DNA of 64,000 nucleotides. Origin: Cellulomonas sp. NS3 (lineage in GTDB: Bacteria > Actinomycetota > Actinomycetes > Actinomycetales > Cellulomonadaceae). The stretch covers positions 1,364,001 to 1,428,000 of the forward strand of contig NZ_CP103289.1 of the NCBI RefSeq assembly GCF_024757985.1, given 5' to 3'. The position numbers and the translations under genes were made by a program. The notes beneath the pieces were generated by a model, which worked only from the letters and a program-made list of their open reading frames with translations, was not told the DNA's origin and did no database searches. This document shows positions 38,833 to 48,323 of the stretch, one piece after another (within the stretch, counting starts at the first letter, position 1; every line of letters starts with the position of its first letter).

Positions 38833-40758
38833 TCAGCGCGGGTCCGGGCCGGCCTCGGCGCCCTCGATCCGGTAGCCCGGCGAGGGCTCCCGCGGGCCCC
38901 CCGGCGGGTAGTCGCCGTAGGAGAACTCGTCGACCGCGTCGCCCGGGACCGCGGCCGAGACGCGCGTGGTGATGCGCCGGATCGCCTCGACGGGCGCCTT
39001 CGGCACGCGCTCCGCGGTCAGCAGGCCGTTGCGCTCCTGCTGGGTGTCGGTGAGCTGCGTCCAGCAGAAGCCGACGACGGCGGCGCTGTCGAGCAGCGCG
39101 TGCACGAGGTCCTGGTACCCGGCGAGCAGCTGGTCGCTGCTGCGCACCGAGCCGTACCCGCTCCACCCCGCGCGCTGGTCCGGGTCGTACGAGATGCCAC
39201 CGAACTCGCTGATCAGCACGGGCCGGTCCTCGCGCGAGGCGCCCGCGAGCAGCACGACGCGGTACGCCGGCTGCGTCCGGGCGAGGGTGTGCTCGAGCCG
39301 GTCCCAGTCGGCGTACCGGTCCCGCAGGACCTGCCCGCGGGACGCGTAGTCGTGCACCGTGACGACGTCCGTCACGGGCTGCTCCCAGCCGTCGTTGCCG
39401 ATCACGAGACGGTCGCCGTCGAGGGACTTCGTCAGGTGGTACAGGGCCCGCACGAGGTTCTGCTGCTCCGCCGAGCGCTCGAGCGCGGGCACGCCCCAGC
39501 TCTCGTTCACGGGGACCCACGCGATGATGCACGGGTGGCTCGCGTCGCGGTCGAGCACCTCGAGCCACTCGCGGGTGAGCCGTTGGATGGTCGTCACGGA
39601 GAACTCGTACGCCGCGGGCATCTCGGCCCACACGAGCACGCCGAGGCGGTCGCACCAGGCGAGGAAGCGCGGGTCCTCGACCTTCTGGTGCAGCCGGACG
39701 CCGTTGAACCCGAGGTCCTTGACGAGCTGGACCTCGCGACGGAGCGCGTCGGGGTCGGGGGCGGCGAGGTGGGACTCCGGCCAGAACCCCTGGGCGAGCA
39801 CGAGCCGGAGGTAGTACGGGCGCCCGTTGAGCAGCAGGCGGTCGCGCGACGCGGAGATGCTGCGGACCGCGGTGTAGCTGCCGACGGTGTCGAGGACCTC
39901 GTCGCCGTCCAGGAGCACGAGCGTCGCGTCGATGAGGTTGGGGTGCTCGGGCGACCACAGGAGGTCGGAGTGCCCGAGGCTCATGTCGTGCTCCGCGAGC
40001 GTGATGCGGCGCTGGACCTGCCCGCGGTCGACGGAGTAGACGTCGTCCGAGAGCAGCCGCTCGCCCTGCCGCAGCACGACCCGCAGGCGCGCACCCTCCC
40101 GGCCGTCGGTCCGCACGCGCACGTCCATGTCGACCCCGCGCCCGTCCGCGTCCGGCTTCCAGCGCAGCGCGCGGATCCGGGCCGCGGGGACCTGCTCGAG
40201 CCACACCGTCTGCCAGATCCCGGACGTGCGGTCGTACCAGATGGCGTGCGACTCGGGCTGCCAGTCCTGCTTGCCGCGCGGCTGGCGCAGGTCGCCCGGC
40301 AGGTCCTCGGCCCGGACCACGACCACCTGCTCGCCCTCGGGCGCCAGTGCGGAGGTGATGTCCGCGGTGAAGGGCGTGTTCCCACCCTCGTGGTACGCGA
40401 CGGACTGGCCGTTGACCCACACGTGCGCGCGGTAGTCCACGGCGCCGAAGTGCAGGAGCAGCCGGTGGCCGTCGCGCTCCTGCGCGGTGAAGGTGCGCCG
40501 GTACCAGACGACCGGGTGGAACCCCGTGTCGTTGATCCCGCTCGCGGGCGACTCGAACGGGAACGGCACCTGGATCTGCCGGTCGAAGTGCGCGGGGTCG
40601 CCGTCGTGCCAGTCGTCGTGCATGCCGACCATGGCGTCGTCGAACGCAAACCCCCACGGGCCGCTGAGGTCCACCCAGCCGGGCCGCACGAACTGCGGGC
40701 GGGGATGGTGCACGTCGGTGGGGACGATCGGCGCGGGTCCGTGAGCCATGCGGTTCAT
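38833..40758 (-). CDS. Glycoside hydrolase family 2 (beta-galactosidase/glucuronidase-like)
   Basis: A 641-aa enzyme with the GH2 layout. An N-terminal sugar-binding jelly roll (QFVRPGWVDLSGPWGFAFDD, WYRRTFTA, GAVDYRAHVWVNGQSVAYHE) is followed by an Ig-like domain, then the TIM barrel. There the acid/base is Glu419 in IIAWVPVNESWGVP and the nucleophile is Glu518 in PVLISEFGGISYD. ATSGIWQTVWLEQV-type residues around 195 fit the family. No signal peptide is seen, so it is cytoplasmic and acts on imported oligosaccharides. The substrate class (beta-galactoside, glucuronide or mannoside) cannot be fixed. The ATG at 40758 was chosen; 40749 is equally possible. Confidence 0.93.
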   Translation of the reverse strand: MNRMAHGPAPIVPTDVHHPRPQFVRPGWVDLSGPWGFAFDDAMVGMHDDWHDGDPAHFDRQIQVPFPFESPASGINDTGFHPVVWYRRTFTAQERDGHRLLLHFGAVDYRAHVWVNGQSVAYHEGGNTPFTADITSALAPEGEQVVVVRAEDLPGDLRQPRGKQDWQPESHAIWYDRTSGIWQTVWLEQVPAARIRALRWKPDADGRGVDMDVRVRTDGREGARLRVVLRQGERLLSDDVYSVDRGQVQRRITLAEHDMSLGHSDLLWSPEHPNLIDATLVLLDGDEVLDTVGSYTAVRSISASRDRLLLNGRPYYLRLVLAQGFWPESHLAAPDPDALRREVQLVKDLGFNGVRLHQKVEDPRFLAWCDRLGVLVWAEMPAAYEFSVTTIQRLTREWLEVLDRDASHPCIIAWVPVNESWGVPALERSAEQQNLVRALYHLTKSLDGDRLVIGNDGWEQPVTDVVTVHDYASRGQVLRDRYADWDRLEHTLARTQPAYRVVLLAGASREDRPVLISEFGGISYDPDQRAGWSGYGSVRSSDQLLAGYQDLVHALLDSAAVVGFCWTQLTDTQQERNGLLTAERVPKAPVEAIRRITTRVSAAVPGDAVDEFSYGDYPPGGPREPSPGYRIEGAEAGPDPR

Positions 40759-40889
40759 CGTGTCCCAGCCGCGCGCGCTCGGCACGCGGGCGCAGGACCT
40801 CCGACCTCTCATCTGGGTGCCCGGGGCGACGAATGAGGGGGTGCCGGTCCGGGGCAGGGCCGTGACACCACACGATCGGAACAACAGCC

Positions 40890-42503
40890 ATGTCTGCAGA
40901 ACGCCGGACCTCCCTCCTCTCGCGGTTCCGGGACCTCGGGGTCAACACCCGCATCCTCGCCGCCGTCCTGACGGCGGCCCTGGTGGCCGGGATCATCGGG
41001 ACGCTCGGCATCGTCTCGCTCGCGCGCACCAACGCCGCGACGACGGCGATGTACGAGAACAACTTCACCGGCTTCGAGGCCGCCGCGGGAGTCCGCCGCG
41101 CCGTGCTGGAGATGCGTCTCGCGGTCGCCAACCACGCCATCTCCGAGGACGACGCCGAGATGGCGAAGCACGAGGAGACGGCGCTCGCGGCGGAGGCCTC
41201 CGCCCGCGAGTCGGTCGAGAGCTACCGGTCGCTCGACCTGACGACGGAGCAGCAGGACCTGCTCGACGAGGTCCTCGCCGACCTCGACTCCTACGTCGAG
41301 GTGCGCGACGGGGAGATGCTGGTGGCGAGCCGGGCGAACGACCTCGCCTCCTGGCGTGCGGCACGTGAGGACGCCAACGGCTCGATCACCGCGATGATGG
41401 ACGCGGTCCAGAGCCTCGTGGACCTCGAGAAGGCCGACGCGAAGCGCGCCGTCGACGACTCGACCGCGACCTACCAGGCGAACCGCGCCCTCGTCCTCGT
41501 CATCCTCGTGGTCGGCCTCGTGCTGGCGATCGGGCTCGGCGTCCTCATCGCGCGCTCGATCGTCACGGGTCTGGCGCGGGTGCGCCGGGTGTGCGACGCG
41601 CTCGAGCGCGGCGACCTGACGGTGACAGCGGGACTCACGTCCGCCGACGAGGTCGGCCGCATGGGCGCCGCGCTCGACAGCGCGATCGGGTCGCTGCGCA
41701 CGGTCGTCACGACGATCGACGCGTCCTCGGGCACGCTCGCGGGCGCGGCCGAGGAGATGTCGAGCACGAGCGCGCAGATCGCCGCGAACGCCGACGAGAC
41801 CGCGTCGCAGGCCGGGGTCGTCTCGGCGGCCGCCGAGCAGGTGTCCCGCAGCGTCCAGACGGTCGCGGCAGGTGCCGAGCAGATGGGCTCCTCGATCGCC
41901 GAGATCGCGTCCAACGCGAGCCAGGCCGCGCAGGTCGCGAGCCAGGCCGTGGACGCGGCGAGCGCGACGACCGAGGTCATGAACCGGCTCGGTGAGTCGA
42001 GCAAGCAGATCGGCAACGTCGTCAAGGTCATCACGAGCATCGCCGAGCAGACGAACCTCCTCGCGCTGAACGCGACCATCGAGGCCGCGCGCGCCGGGGA
42101 GGCCGGCAAGGGCTTCGCGGTCGTCGCCGGCGAGGTCAAGGAGCTCGCGCAGGAGACCGCGCGCGCGACCGAGGACATCGCGCGGCGCGTCGAGGGCATC
42201 CAGGAGGACACGGCCGGCGCGGTCACGGCCATCGACCGCATCTCCCAGGTCATCGCGTCGATCAACGACTTCCAGATGACGATCGCCTCGGCGGTCGAGG
42301 AGCAGACCGCGACGACCTCGGAGATCAGCCGCAGCGTCGCCGAGGCGGCGACGGGCTCGGGCGAGATCGCCGCGAACATTGCCGCCGTGGCCGGCGCCGC
42401 GCAGCTCACCACGCAGGGTGCGGCGGAGTCGCAGCAGGCGGTGACAGAGCTCGCGACGATGTCGACCCAGCTCAAGACCCTCGTCGGGCGCTTCACGGCC
42501 TGA
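40890..42503 (+). CDS. Methyl-accepting chemotaxis protein
   Basis: A 537-aa transmembrane receptor. The first TM ([20 protein letters not shown]) is followed by a four-helix-bundle periplasmic sensor (about 45-190; 4HB_MCP type), the second TM ([20 protein letters not shown]), a HAMP domain (about 215-270) and the signalling coiled coil with the hairpin tip [40 protein letters not shown]. It senses a small extracellular ligand and controls CheA; no che genes are in this window, and the organism is presumably motile. The ATG at 40890 was chosen. It is divergent from the GH2 gene. Confidence 0.95.
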   Translation: MSAERRTSLLSRFRDLGVNTRILAAVLTAALVAGIIGTLGIVSLARTNAATTAMYENNFTGFEAAAGVRRAVLEMRLAVANHAISEDDAEMAKHEETALAAEASARESVESYRSLDLTTEQQDLLDEVLADLDSYVEVRDGEMLVASRANDLASWRAAREDANGSITAMMDAVQSLVDLEKADAKRAVDDSTATYQANRALVLVILVVGLVLAIGLGVLIARSIVTGLARVRRVCDALERGDLTVTAGLTSADEVGRMGAALDSAIGSLRTVVTTIDASSGTLAGAAEEMSSTSAQIAANADETASQAGVVSAAAEQVSRSVQTVAAGAEQMGSSIAEIASNASQAAQVASQAVDAASATTEVMNRLGESSKQIGNVVKVITSIAEQTNLLALNATIEAARAGEAGKGFAVVAGEVKELAQETARATEDIARRVEGIQEDTAGAVTAIDRISQVIASINDFQMTIASAVEEQTATTSEISRSVAEAATGSGEIAANIAAVAGAAQLTTQGAAESQQAVTELATMSTQLKTLVGRFTA

Positions 42504-42559
42504 GGCCGGGGGCCCGCCGCCCGGCCGCTCCGGCGGCGGCGCGTCGCTCCCGCGCAGGA

Positions 42560-42592
42560 CGGAACCCCCCGGTCGTCGACCGGGGGGTTCCG
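42560..42592. terminator. Strong bidirectional terminator
   Basis: A perfect 16-bp inverted repeat (42560-42575 with 42577-42592), rich in G/C with AA/TT near the base, lies 56 nt after the chemoreceptor stop and 27 nt after the levansucrase stop on the other strand. Confidence 0.9.
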
Positions 42593-42619
42593 TGTGCGGG
42601 TGCTGGGGTCAGGCCCGGG

Positions 42620-44005
42620 TCACCAGATCTCTCCCGCCTCCCGGAGCGCCGGGATGTAGCCGTAGGGGAGGACCCCCGTGAGCTCGGTGTGCGTGCCCTC
42701 GACCTCGAGCTGGAGCGTCGGGGCGAGCGTGCCGCCGTAGATGTCGGGGCCTCCGCCGTCGCGCGGGATCGTGTCGATGAAGCTCTCGACGAGGAAGTTC
42801 GGCATCACGAAGTGCGAGTAGTTCTGCAGCGGTGCGTCGGCCGGGTTGCCGAGCACGAGGCCGCTCTCGTTGAGCGGGCGGTAGTTGCTGCGCAGGCCGG
42901 GGCCGACGAAGCCGTAGAGTCCGTCGGGGCCGGACAGCCCCGGGGCGAACGTGAACTGGTGGCTGATCGTCCACAGGTAGTAGTCGCCGTCGTCCACGAC
43001 GAGGTGCGGACGCTCGGTCTGCTGGTTGGTGCACTCGGCCGACAGCAGCGGCGGCAGGAGCTCCCAGCTGTTCATGTCCTCTTCGTCGCCCGTGAGCCTC
43101 ATCAGCCCGATGTTGCCGGTGTAGAGGTTCGACCTGGGTGGGACGACGTGCCCGGCGGGCACCCGTCCGATCTCCTTGCGGTCGCACGTGTGGCTGCCCG
43201 CGGGTCCGGGGTTGTTGCCCTCGAACAGGATGTACACGTTGTGGTCGGTCGGGTCGCGGAACACGAACGGGTCGCGGAACGCGTAGATGATCGCGTCGGG
43301 CACCGCCTGCGACTGCTCCATGGTCTGGTACAGGTAGCCGTCGGCCTCGGCGATGATCGTGTGGTCCTCGAAGCCGGTGAACCAGACGCCCTCGTCGTCC
43401 GCGTGGATCCGGCCCTGTGCGTGCGCGAGGCGCTGCAGCGCGTCGGTCGGGTCGATCTCCGTGGGGTTGTCGCGGCCGGACGCGGTGTAGAAGGCGTCGA
43501 CCGTGCCGTCGTCGCTGACGACCGTCGAGCCCGCCCACTCACGCGAGCCGAACGACGAGCCGGCGGGGAACAGCTCGCCGCCGTACGTCCAGGTCTGCGC
43601 GTCGTCGGAGTAGAAGTACCCGATCTTCGCCTGCCAGTGGCGGTCGCCGAAGAAGATGTCCCGGGGCGCGACGAGCGAGAAGATGATGTTCCAGCCGCCG
43701 TAGGAGACGGGGTTCATGTCGAGGTCGCTCAGGGGCCAGGTGTCCCAGATCCAGACCTCGTCGGTCATGATCGGGAACTCCTGCGGTATGCGCGGGGTCG
43801 TGTTGGACGGGTCGGACGCGATCTTCAGCGCCTGCGCCCGGGTCCAGTTCGCGGTGTAGGGCGCCGCGGGGTCGTAGACGGCGTTGATCGTCACGTCCCC
43901 GCCGGAGGGTCGTGGTCGTTCGAGCGCACCTGCGGGTAGCTGTGCGGTCAGGACGAGTGCACCCGCGAGCGCCCCGTAGAGGGCGCGCCGGATCGTGCGG
44001 TTCAT
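42620..44005 (-). CDS. sacB: Levansucrase, GH68 family
   Basis: A 461-aa secreted fructosyltransferase. The signal peptide is RALYGALAGALVLTAQLPAG. The GH68 five-bladed propeller carries all three catalytic residues: the nucleophile Asp88 in EVWIWDTWPL, the transition-state stabiliser Asp245 in YAFRDPFVF, and the acid/base Glu331 in NQQTERPHLVV. It splits sucrose and transfers fructose to levan, or to water or inulin-type products; the linkage cannot be told from sequence. The ATG at 44005 has GGGAG upstream. It is a single gene with its own promoter region and no copy of the LacI operator found elsewhere in the locus. Confidence 0.95.
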   Translation of the reverse strand: MNRTIRRALYGALAGALVLTAQLPAGALERPRPSGGDVTINAVYDPAAPYTANWTRAQALKIASDPSNTTPRIPQEFPIMTDEVWIWDTWPLSDLDMNPVSYGGWNIIFSLVAPRDIFFGDRHWQAKIGYFYSDDAQTWTYGGELFPAGSSFGSREWAGSTVVSDDGTVDAFYTASGRDNPTEIDPTDALQRLAHAQGRIHADDEGVWFTGFEDHTIIAEADGYLYQTMEQSQAVPDAIIYAFRDPFVFRDPTDHNVYILFEGNNPGPAGSHTCDRKEIGRVPAGHVVPPRSNLYTGNIGLMRLTGDEEDMNSWELLPPLLSAECTNQQTERPHLVVDDGDYYLWTISHQFTFAPGLSGPDGLYGFVGPGLRSNYRPLNESGLVLGNPADAPLQNYSHFVMPNFLVESFIDTIPRDGGGPDIYGGTLAPTLQLEVEGTHTELTGVLPYGYIPALREAGEIW

Positions 44006-44380
44006 GTGGTCTCCCGTGGGATAGGACCGTGGCGGCGCGCGCAGGGACACGGGCTGCCGCCCGTGCGCGGTGCGTGTGCCGTGACGATCGCGTCCGTCGA
44101 CGACGATGTCGGCGGGCATGATGCGGATGGTCGGCGCCGGACGTCTCGGCGCGGTGGAGGCGTGGTGTCCTCGTCCCCCTGTCAGGCGGTCGCGAGCGAC
44201 CGGATGTGATCCACCTAACACCCGGCTCCGAGGTCCGACAAGGGTGTGGAGCGACTCTCATCGAGTTCTCACGCGCGGGGCGGGCCGGCTTCCGGGCGGC
44301 CTTCCGACGCTGACCTGCGCACCCGTCCTGGACCGTCGCCCAGGTGCCCTTTGGGGCATCGGCGAGGCGCTCGGGACCTC
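44006..44380. other. Long intergenic region upstream of levansucrase
   Basis: 375 bp without a credible gene. It contains a candidate levansucrase promoter at 44213-44241 and a long leader of about 200 nt. I see no GACAACGTTGTC operator in it. The part next to 44380 is the 3' flank of the aldose epimerase gene. Confidence 0.6.
44213..44241 (-). promoter_or_regulatory. Candidate levansucrase promoter
   Basis: On the minus strand TTGTCG (44241-44236) and TTAGGT (44218-44213) are separated by 17 bp. It is the best sigma-70-like match in the region and would give a leader of about 200 nt. Confidence 0.45.
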
Positions 44381-45331
44381 TTACGCCGGGATCGGCTCGA
44401 GCTCGACGGTGAAGCCGAACGAGCGCCGCTCCCCGGGCTCCAGGCGGATCACCGCGGCCTGGTCGGGCCGGTTGAACGCGTCGGTCATGACCTCGACGGG
44501 CTCGACCGCGAGCGACGCCCGCCGGTCGCGGGCGAGCGTGTCGCCCGTGAACACGTGCACGAGCCCGCGGTGCTGCCGGACGAGCAGGCGGGTGCCCGTC
44601 GCCGGGTCGTGCACGGCGGCCGGCAGAGCGGGGTCGAGCCCGCCGAAGGCCGCGTCGAGCACGACGTCGCCCAGCGGGTGCCACGACGGTGCGCTGACCT
44701 GCGCGAACGCCTCCGCACCCGGCAGCGGCAGGAGCGCGTCGTCGGTGCGCACCGCGACCGACGCGGGGAGGTCGAGGTCGAGGTTGTCGACGCGCGCCGT
44801 GCCGGGCAGCCGGAAGTAGGGGTGCCAGCCGCTCGCGTACGGTGCCGCGACGTCCCCGACGTTGTGCCCGGTGATCTCGACGGCGAGCGTGCGCGGGCCG
44901 AGCGTGTACGTCACCTCGACGACCACGGCGAACGGGTAGCCGGCGGCGGGGGAGTCGGCGAGGGCCGTGCAGCGCAGCCGCAGCGAGGCGTGCTCGCCGT
45001 CTCCTGGCGGCGGCGCGTCGGTGCGCTCGACGACCCTGAACGGCAGCGTCCGCACGAGCCCGTGGTAGACGACGCGGTCGGTGGCGCCCGGCGCGAGGTC
45101 GTGCTCGACGCCGTCGAACGTGTAGCGCGCGTCCGCGACCCGGTTGCAGAACGGCGCCATGATCCCGTTGCGGACCCCGTTCTGGTCCGCGAGCTCGGCG
45201 TCGTCCCGGTAGCCGTCGAGCAGGTCCCACGCCGCGCCGCGGTGCGGGACGAGCCACCGCAGCGGGGTCGCGCCGAGGAGCGCGACGTGCAGCTCGGCGT
45301 CGCCCGCGTGCAGGACCTCGGTCGCGCTCAT
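44381..45331 (-). CDS. galM: Aldose 1-epimerase
   Basis: A 316-aa mutarotase that interconverts alpha and beta anomers of free sugars. Family motifs are GVRNGIMAPFCNRVADARYT, DRVVYHGLVRTLPF, the His of SGWHPYFRLPG and the acidic residue near SLAVEPVEVMTDAFNRPDQA. There is no signal peptide, so it works in the cytoplasm. The ATG at 45331 overlaps the lacI-1 stop (ATGA), so regulator and epimerase are co-translated. Together with the sugar importer, this suggests processing of imported hexoses. Confidence 0.93.
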   Translation of the reverse strand: MSATEVLHAGDAELHVALLGATPLRWLVPHRGAAWDLLDGYRDDAELADQNGVRNGIMAPFCNRVADARYTFDGVEHDLAPGATDRVVYHGLVRTLPFRVVERTDAPPPGDGEHASLRLRCTALADSPAAGYPFAVVVEVTYTLGPRTLAVEITGHNVGDVAAPYASGWHPYFRLPGTARVDNLDLDLPASVAVRTDDALLPLPGAEAFAQVSAPSWHPLGDVVLDAAFGGLDPALPAAVHDPATGTRLLVRQHRGLVHVFTGDTLARDRRASLAVEPVEVMTDAFNRPDQAAVIRLEPGERRSFGFTVELEPIPA

Positions 45332-46443
45332 GCCCAGCTCCCCTTGTCGGCCGTCTCGAGCGTGCGGGTGGTGCGGTCGGCGCCCGCGGGCTCGGGCGGC
45401 GGGATCTCGCCGGAGCCGCGTGCGACGAGGCGGGTGGGCAGGACGATGCGCTCGGGGGGCAGGTCGGGGTCGGCGAGGCGGGCGAAGACGCGCTCGGCGG
45501 CGGCGCGGCCGATGTCGGCGGGGTTCTGGGCGACGACGGTGATGCCGGGGTCGACGAGGTCGGCGAGGGCGAAGTCGTCGAAGCCGACGAGGGCGACGGT
45601 GTGCTGGGCGCCGAGCTCGCGCAGGGCGCGGATGGCGCCGATGGTGACGAGGTTCTGGCTCGTGAACAGCGCGGTCGGCGGCTCGGGGGCGGTCAGCAGC
45701 GCCAGCGTCGCGGTGAGCGCGGCGTCCGCGTCGTGCAGGTCGCCGATCTCGAGCCGCGCGGCGGCCGGGACACCGGCGGCGTGGAGCGCCCGGCGGTAGC
45801 CCTCGTGCCGCTGGCGCGCCGTCGCGATCTGGCCGAGGTCCCCCAGGTACGCGATCCGGCGGTGCCCGTGCGCGAGGAGGTGGGCGGTCGCGAGCTCGGC
45901 GCCCGCGACGTTGTCGACCACGACGCTGTCGACGTCGATGCCGACCGGGGGACGGTCGACCATGACCACGGGCGTCCCGGTCTCGAGCTCGGCGCGCAGG
46001 TACGTCTGGTCGCCCGCGGTCGCGGTGATGATGAGCCCGTCGACGCGGCGGGAGGTGAACGCGGCGACGAGCGCGCGCTCGCGTCGCGGGTCCTCGTCCG
46101 TGCTCGCGGAGAAGACGGCGACGCGGCGCCCCTCCGCGACGTCCTCGACGGCCCGGTGGATCGCCGCGCAGAACGGGTTGTCGACGCTCGCGAGGAGCAG
46201 CCCGAGGCTCATGGACCGCCGGCCCGAGCGGCGCAGGTTGCCCGCGATGAGGTCCGGCTGGAAGCTCAGCGCCTCGGCGGCGCGCGCGACGCGCTCGGCC
46301 ATCGCGGCGGAGACGCCGGGCTCGCCGTTGACGACGCGCGAGACGGTCTTGATGCCCACGCCGGCCAGCGCGGCGACGTCCTTCATCGTGGCTCGTGGGC
46401 GGTGCGCGACCGGACCGCTCGCTCTCCCGGACGTCCGTGTCAT
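45328..46443 (-). CDS. LacI-family transcriptional regulator 1
   Basis: A 371-aa repressor. The N-terminal HTH is ATMKDVAALAGVGIKTVSRV with hinge-helix region FQPDLIAGNLRRSGRRSMSL. The periplasmic-binding-protein-like effector domain follows (LLASVDNPFCAAIHRAVEDV, GLIITATAGDQTY, PTALFTSQNLVTIGAIRALR, VALVGFDDFALADLVDPGIT). The recognition helix GIKTVSRVVN is close to that of lacI-2. Their C-terminal coding DNA is identical over 272 bp. It is divergent from the ABC importer; two GACAACGTTGTC sites lie in the shared region. The probable effector is a sugar from sucrose or fructan; that is inference. Confidence 0.93.
   Translation of the reverse strand: MTRTSGRASGPVAHRPRATMKDVAALAGVGIKTVSRVVNGEPGVSAAMAERVARAAEALSFQPDLIAGNLRRSGRRSMSLGLLLASVDNPFCAAIHRAVEDVAEGRRVAVFSASTDEDPRRERALVAAFTSRRVDGLIITATAGDQTYLRAELETGTPVVMVDRPPVGIDVDSVVVDNVAGAELATAHLLAHGHRRIAYLGDLGQIATARQRHEGYRRALHAAGVPAAARLEIGDLHDADAALTATLALLTAPEPPTALFTSQNLVTIGAIRALRELGAQHTVALVGFDDFALADLVDPGITVVAQNPADIGRAAAERVFARLADPDLPPERIVLPTRLVARGSGEIPPPEPAGADRTTRTLETADKGSWA
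45401..45672. repeat. 272-bp exact repeat, copy A (within lacI-1)
   Basis: These bases are identical to 53828-54099 in the same orientation relative to the reading frame. After one mismatch the identity continues for 30 more bases. The repeat covers the C-terminal effector-domain coding sequence, while flanking regions of the two genes differ clearly. Gene conversion or recent recombination between the paralogues is the simplest explanation. Confidence 0.97.
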
Positions 46444-46583
46444 GGCACGTGACCTTAGCGCTTCGGTCCCGGCAGCCCCTCGGTCCCGGCGCCGGTCGGG
46501 CGACCCCGGACTGACCTGGACGGATGCCCCGCCCGGCTCCCGCGGCGCACCGTCGGGCACGGAACGCCGAGCCGGGCACGGGA

Positions 46584-46595
46584 GACAACGTTGTC
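46584..46595. promoter_or_regulatory. LacI operator O1 (GACAACGTTGTC)
   Basis: A perfect 12-bp palindrome between lacI-1 and the ABC importer operon. On the minus strand it overlaps a TTGACA hexamer (46597-46592) that could be the -35 of lacI-1. Its centre is 79 bp from O2. Confidence 0.9.
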
Positions 46596-46626
46596 AAGTC
46601 GTGACCTCCCGAACGGGCAGATCGCC

Positions 46627-46656
46627 TTGACTCGCCTCAGAAGCGGCGGGTACAAA
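46627..46656 (+). promoter_or_regulatory. Promoter of the sugar ABC importer operon
   Basis: TTGACT (46627-46632) and TACAAA (46651-46656) are separated by 18 bp. Operator O2 begins 7 bp after the -10, covering the expected start of transcription. O1 lies upstream of the -35. Confidence 0.75.
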
Positions 46657-46662
46657 GGCCTA

Positions 46663-46674
46663 GACAACGTTGTC
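46663..46674. promoter_or_regulatory. LacI operator O2 (GACAACGTTGTC)
   Basis: A perfect 12-bp palindrome just downstream of the importer promoter, about 77 bp before the ATPase start codon. A repressor bound here would block initiation; the O1-O2 spacing would allow looping. Confidence 0.92.
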
Positions 46675-46750
46675 AGCGCCACGGCGCCGACCACAGCAGG
46701 CGAGCGGGGAGCACCCGTCGCCCTGACCGCACGGCGCCCGGGAGGCCACG

Positions 46751-48301
46751 ATGGACGACGACGCACGCGTCATCCTCGAGATGCGGCACATCACCAAGGA
46801 GTTCCCCGGCGTCCGGGCCCTCGACGACGTGACCATGCAGGTCCGCGCCGGGGACATCCACGCGATCTGCGGGGAGAACGGCGCCGGCAAGTCGACCCTC
46901 ATGAAGATCCTGTCCGGGGTGTACCCGCACGGGACCTACGGCGGCGAGGTCGTCTTCCAGGGCGAGGAGGTCGCCTTCACCGGCATCAAGTCCTCCGAGC
47001 ACGCCGGCATCGTGATCATCCACCAGGAGCTCGCGCTCATCCCCGAGCTGTCGATCGTCGAGAACATCTTCCTCGGCAACGAGATCGTCAGCCGCGGGCT
47101 CATCGACTGGGACGCGGCCCGGCGGCGCACGCTCGAGCTGCTCGCGCGGGTCGGCCTCTCGGTCGACCCGAAGACCGCGATCAAGAACCTCGGCGTCGGC
47201 CAGCAGCAGCTCGTCGAGATCGCCAAGGCGCTGTCCAAGGACGTCCGGCTGCTCATCCTCGACGAGCCCACCTCGGCGCTCAACGAGGACGACTCGGAGA
47301 ACCTGCTCGAGCTCATGCGCGGCCTCAAGGCGCGCGGCATCACGTCGATCATGATCTCCCACAAGCTCAACGAGATCGCCGCGGTCGCCGACGCCGTCAC
47401 CGTGATCCGCGACGGGCGCACCGTCGAGACCTACGAGGTCGAGGCGGGCCACGTCGACGAGGACCGCATCATCCGCGCGATGGTCGGGCGCTCGATCGAG
47501 AACCGCTACCCCGAGCACACCCCGACCATCGGGGAGACCGTGCTCGAGGTCCGCGGCTGGAACGTCGAGCACCCCGCCGTCCCCGGCCGCCTCGTCTGCA
47601 AGGACTCGGCGTTCCACGTCCGGGCCGGGGAGATCGTCGGCTTCGCCGGGCTCATGGGCGCCGGCCGCACCGAGCTCGCGCGCTCGATCTTCGGCCGCAG
47701 CTACGGCACGTACCTGTCCGGGCAGCTCCTGCTGCGCGGCACGGAGGTGCAGACGCCGACCGTCGCCGCCGCGATCCGGCAGGGCCTGGCGTACGTGCCC
47801 GAGGACCGCAAGAACCTCGGGCTCAACCTGCTCGACACGATCAAGCGCACGACGATCTCCGCGAACCTGCGGGCGATCGTCCGGCGCGGGCTGCTCGACT
47901 TCGACAAGGAGCGGGCCGTCGCCGAGCGCTACCGCAGGTCGCTGCGGATCAAGACCTCGACGGTCGACGCCGGCGTCACGACCCTGTCCGGGGGCAACCA
48001 GCAGAAGGTCGTGCTGGCCAAGTGGATGTTCCCCGACCCCGACGTCCTGATCCTCGACGAGCCCACGCGCGGCATCGACGTCGGCGCCAAGTACGAGATC
48101 TACCGGCTGGTCCAGCAGCTCGCCGACGAGGGCAAGGCCGTCGTCCTGATCTCCTCGGAGCTGCCCGAGCTCCTCGGGCTCAGCGACCGGATCTACACCA
48201 TCTGCGAGGGCCGGGTCACGGGCGTGGTCGACGCGCGCGAGGCCGACCAGGAGCAGCTCATGCGGATGATGACCACCACGTCCTCGGCGCCCGCGCGCTG
48301 A
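46751..48301 (+). CDS. mmsA: Monosaccharide ABC importer, tandem ATP-binding protein
   Basis: A 516-aa protein with two nucleotide-binding domains. The first has Walker A GENGAGKST, signature LGVGQQQLVEIAKAL and Walker B LLILDEPTSAL. The second has a degenerate Walker A region GLMGAGRTEL, signature LSGGNQQKVVLAKWM and Walker B VLILDEPTRGID. This tandem layout defines the MglA/XylG/GguA carbohydrate uptake family. The ATG at 46751 is preceded by GGAGG. It is the first gene of the importer operon, controlled by O1/O2. Confidence 0.96.
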   Translation: MDDDARVILEMRHITKEFPGVRALDDVTMQVRAGDIHAICGENGAGKSTLMKILSGVYPHGTYGGEVVFQGEEVAFTGIKSSEHAGIVIIHQELALIPELSIVENIFLGNEIVSRGLIDWDAARRRTLELLARVGLSVDPKTAIKNLGVGQQQLVEIAKALSKDVRLLILDEPTSALNEDDSENLLELMRGLKARGITSIMISHKLNEIAAVADAVTVIRDGRTVETYEVEAGHVDEDRIIRAMVGRSIENRYPEHTPTIGETVLEVRGWNVEHPAVPGRLVCKDSAFHVRAGEIVGFAGLMGAGRTELARSIFGRSYGTYLSGQLLLRGTEVQTPTVAAAIRQGLAYVPEDRKNLGLNLLDTIKRTTISANLRAIVRRGLLDFDKERAVAERYRRSLRIKTSTVDAGVTTLSGGNQQKVVLAKWMFPDPDVLILDEPTRGIDVGAKYEIYRLVQQLADEGKAVVLISSELPELLGLSDRIYTICEGRVTGVVDAREADQEQLMRMMTTTSSAPAR

Positions 48302-48323
48302 CGGCTCCAGAGACGAGAGAGCG

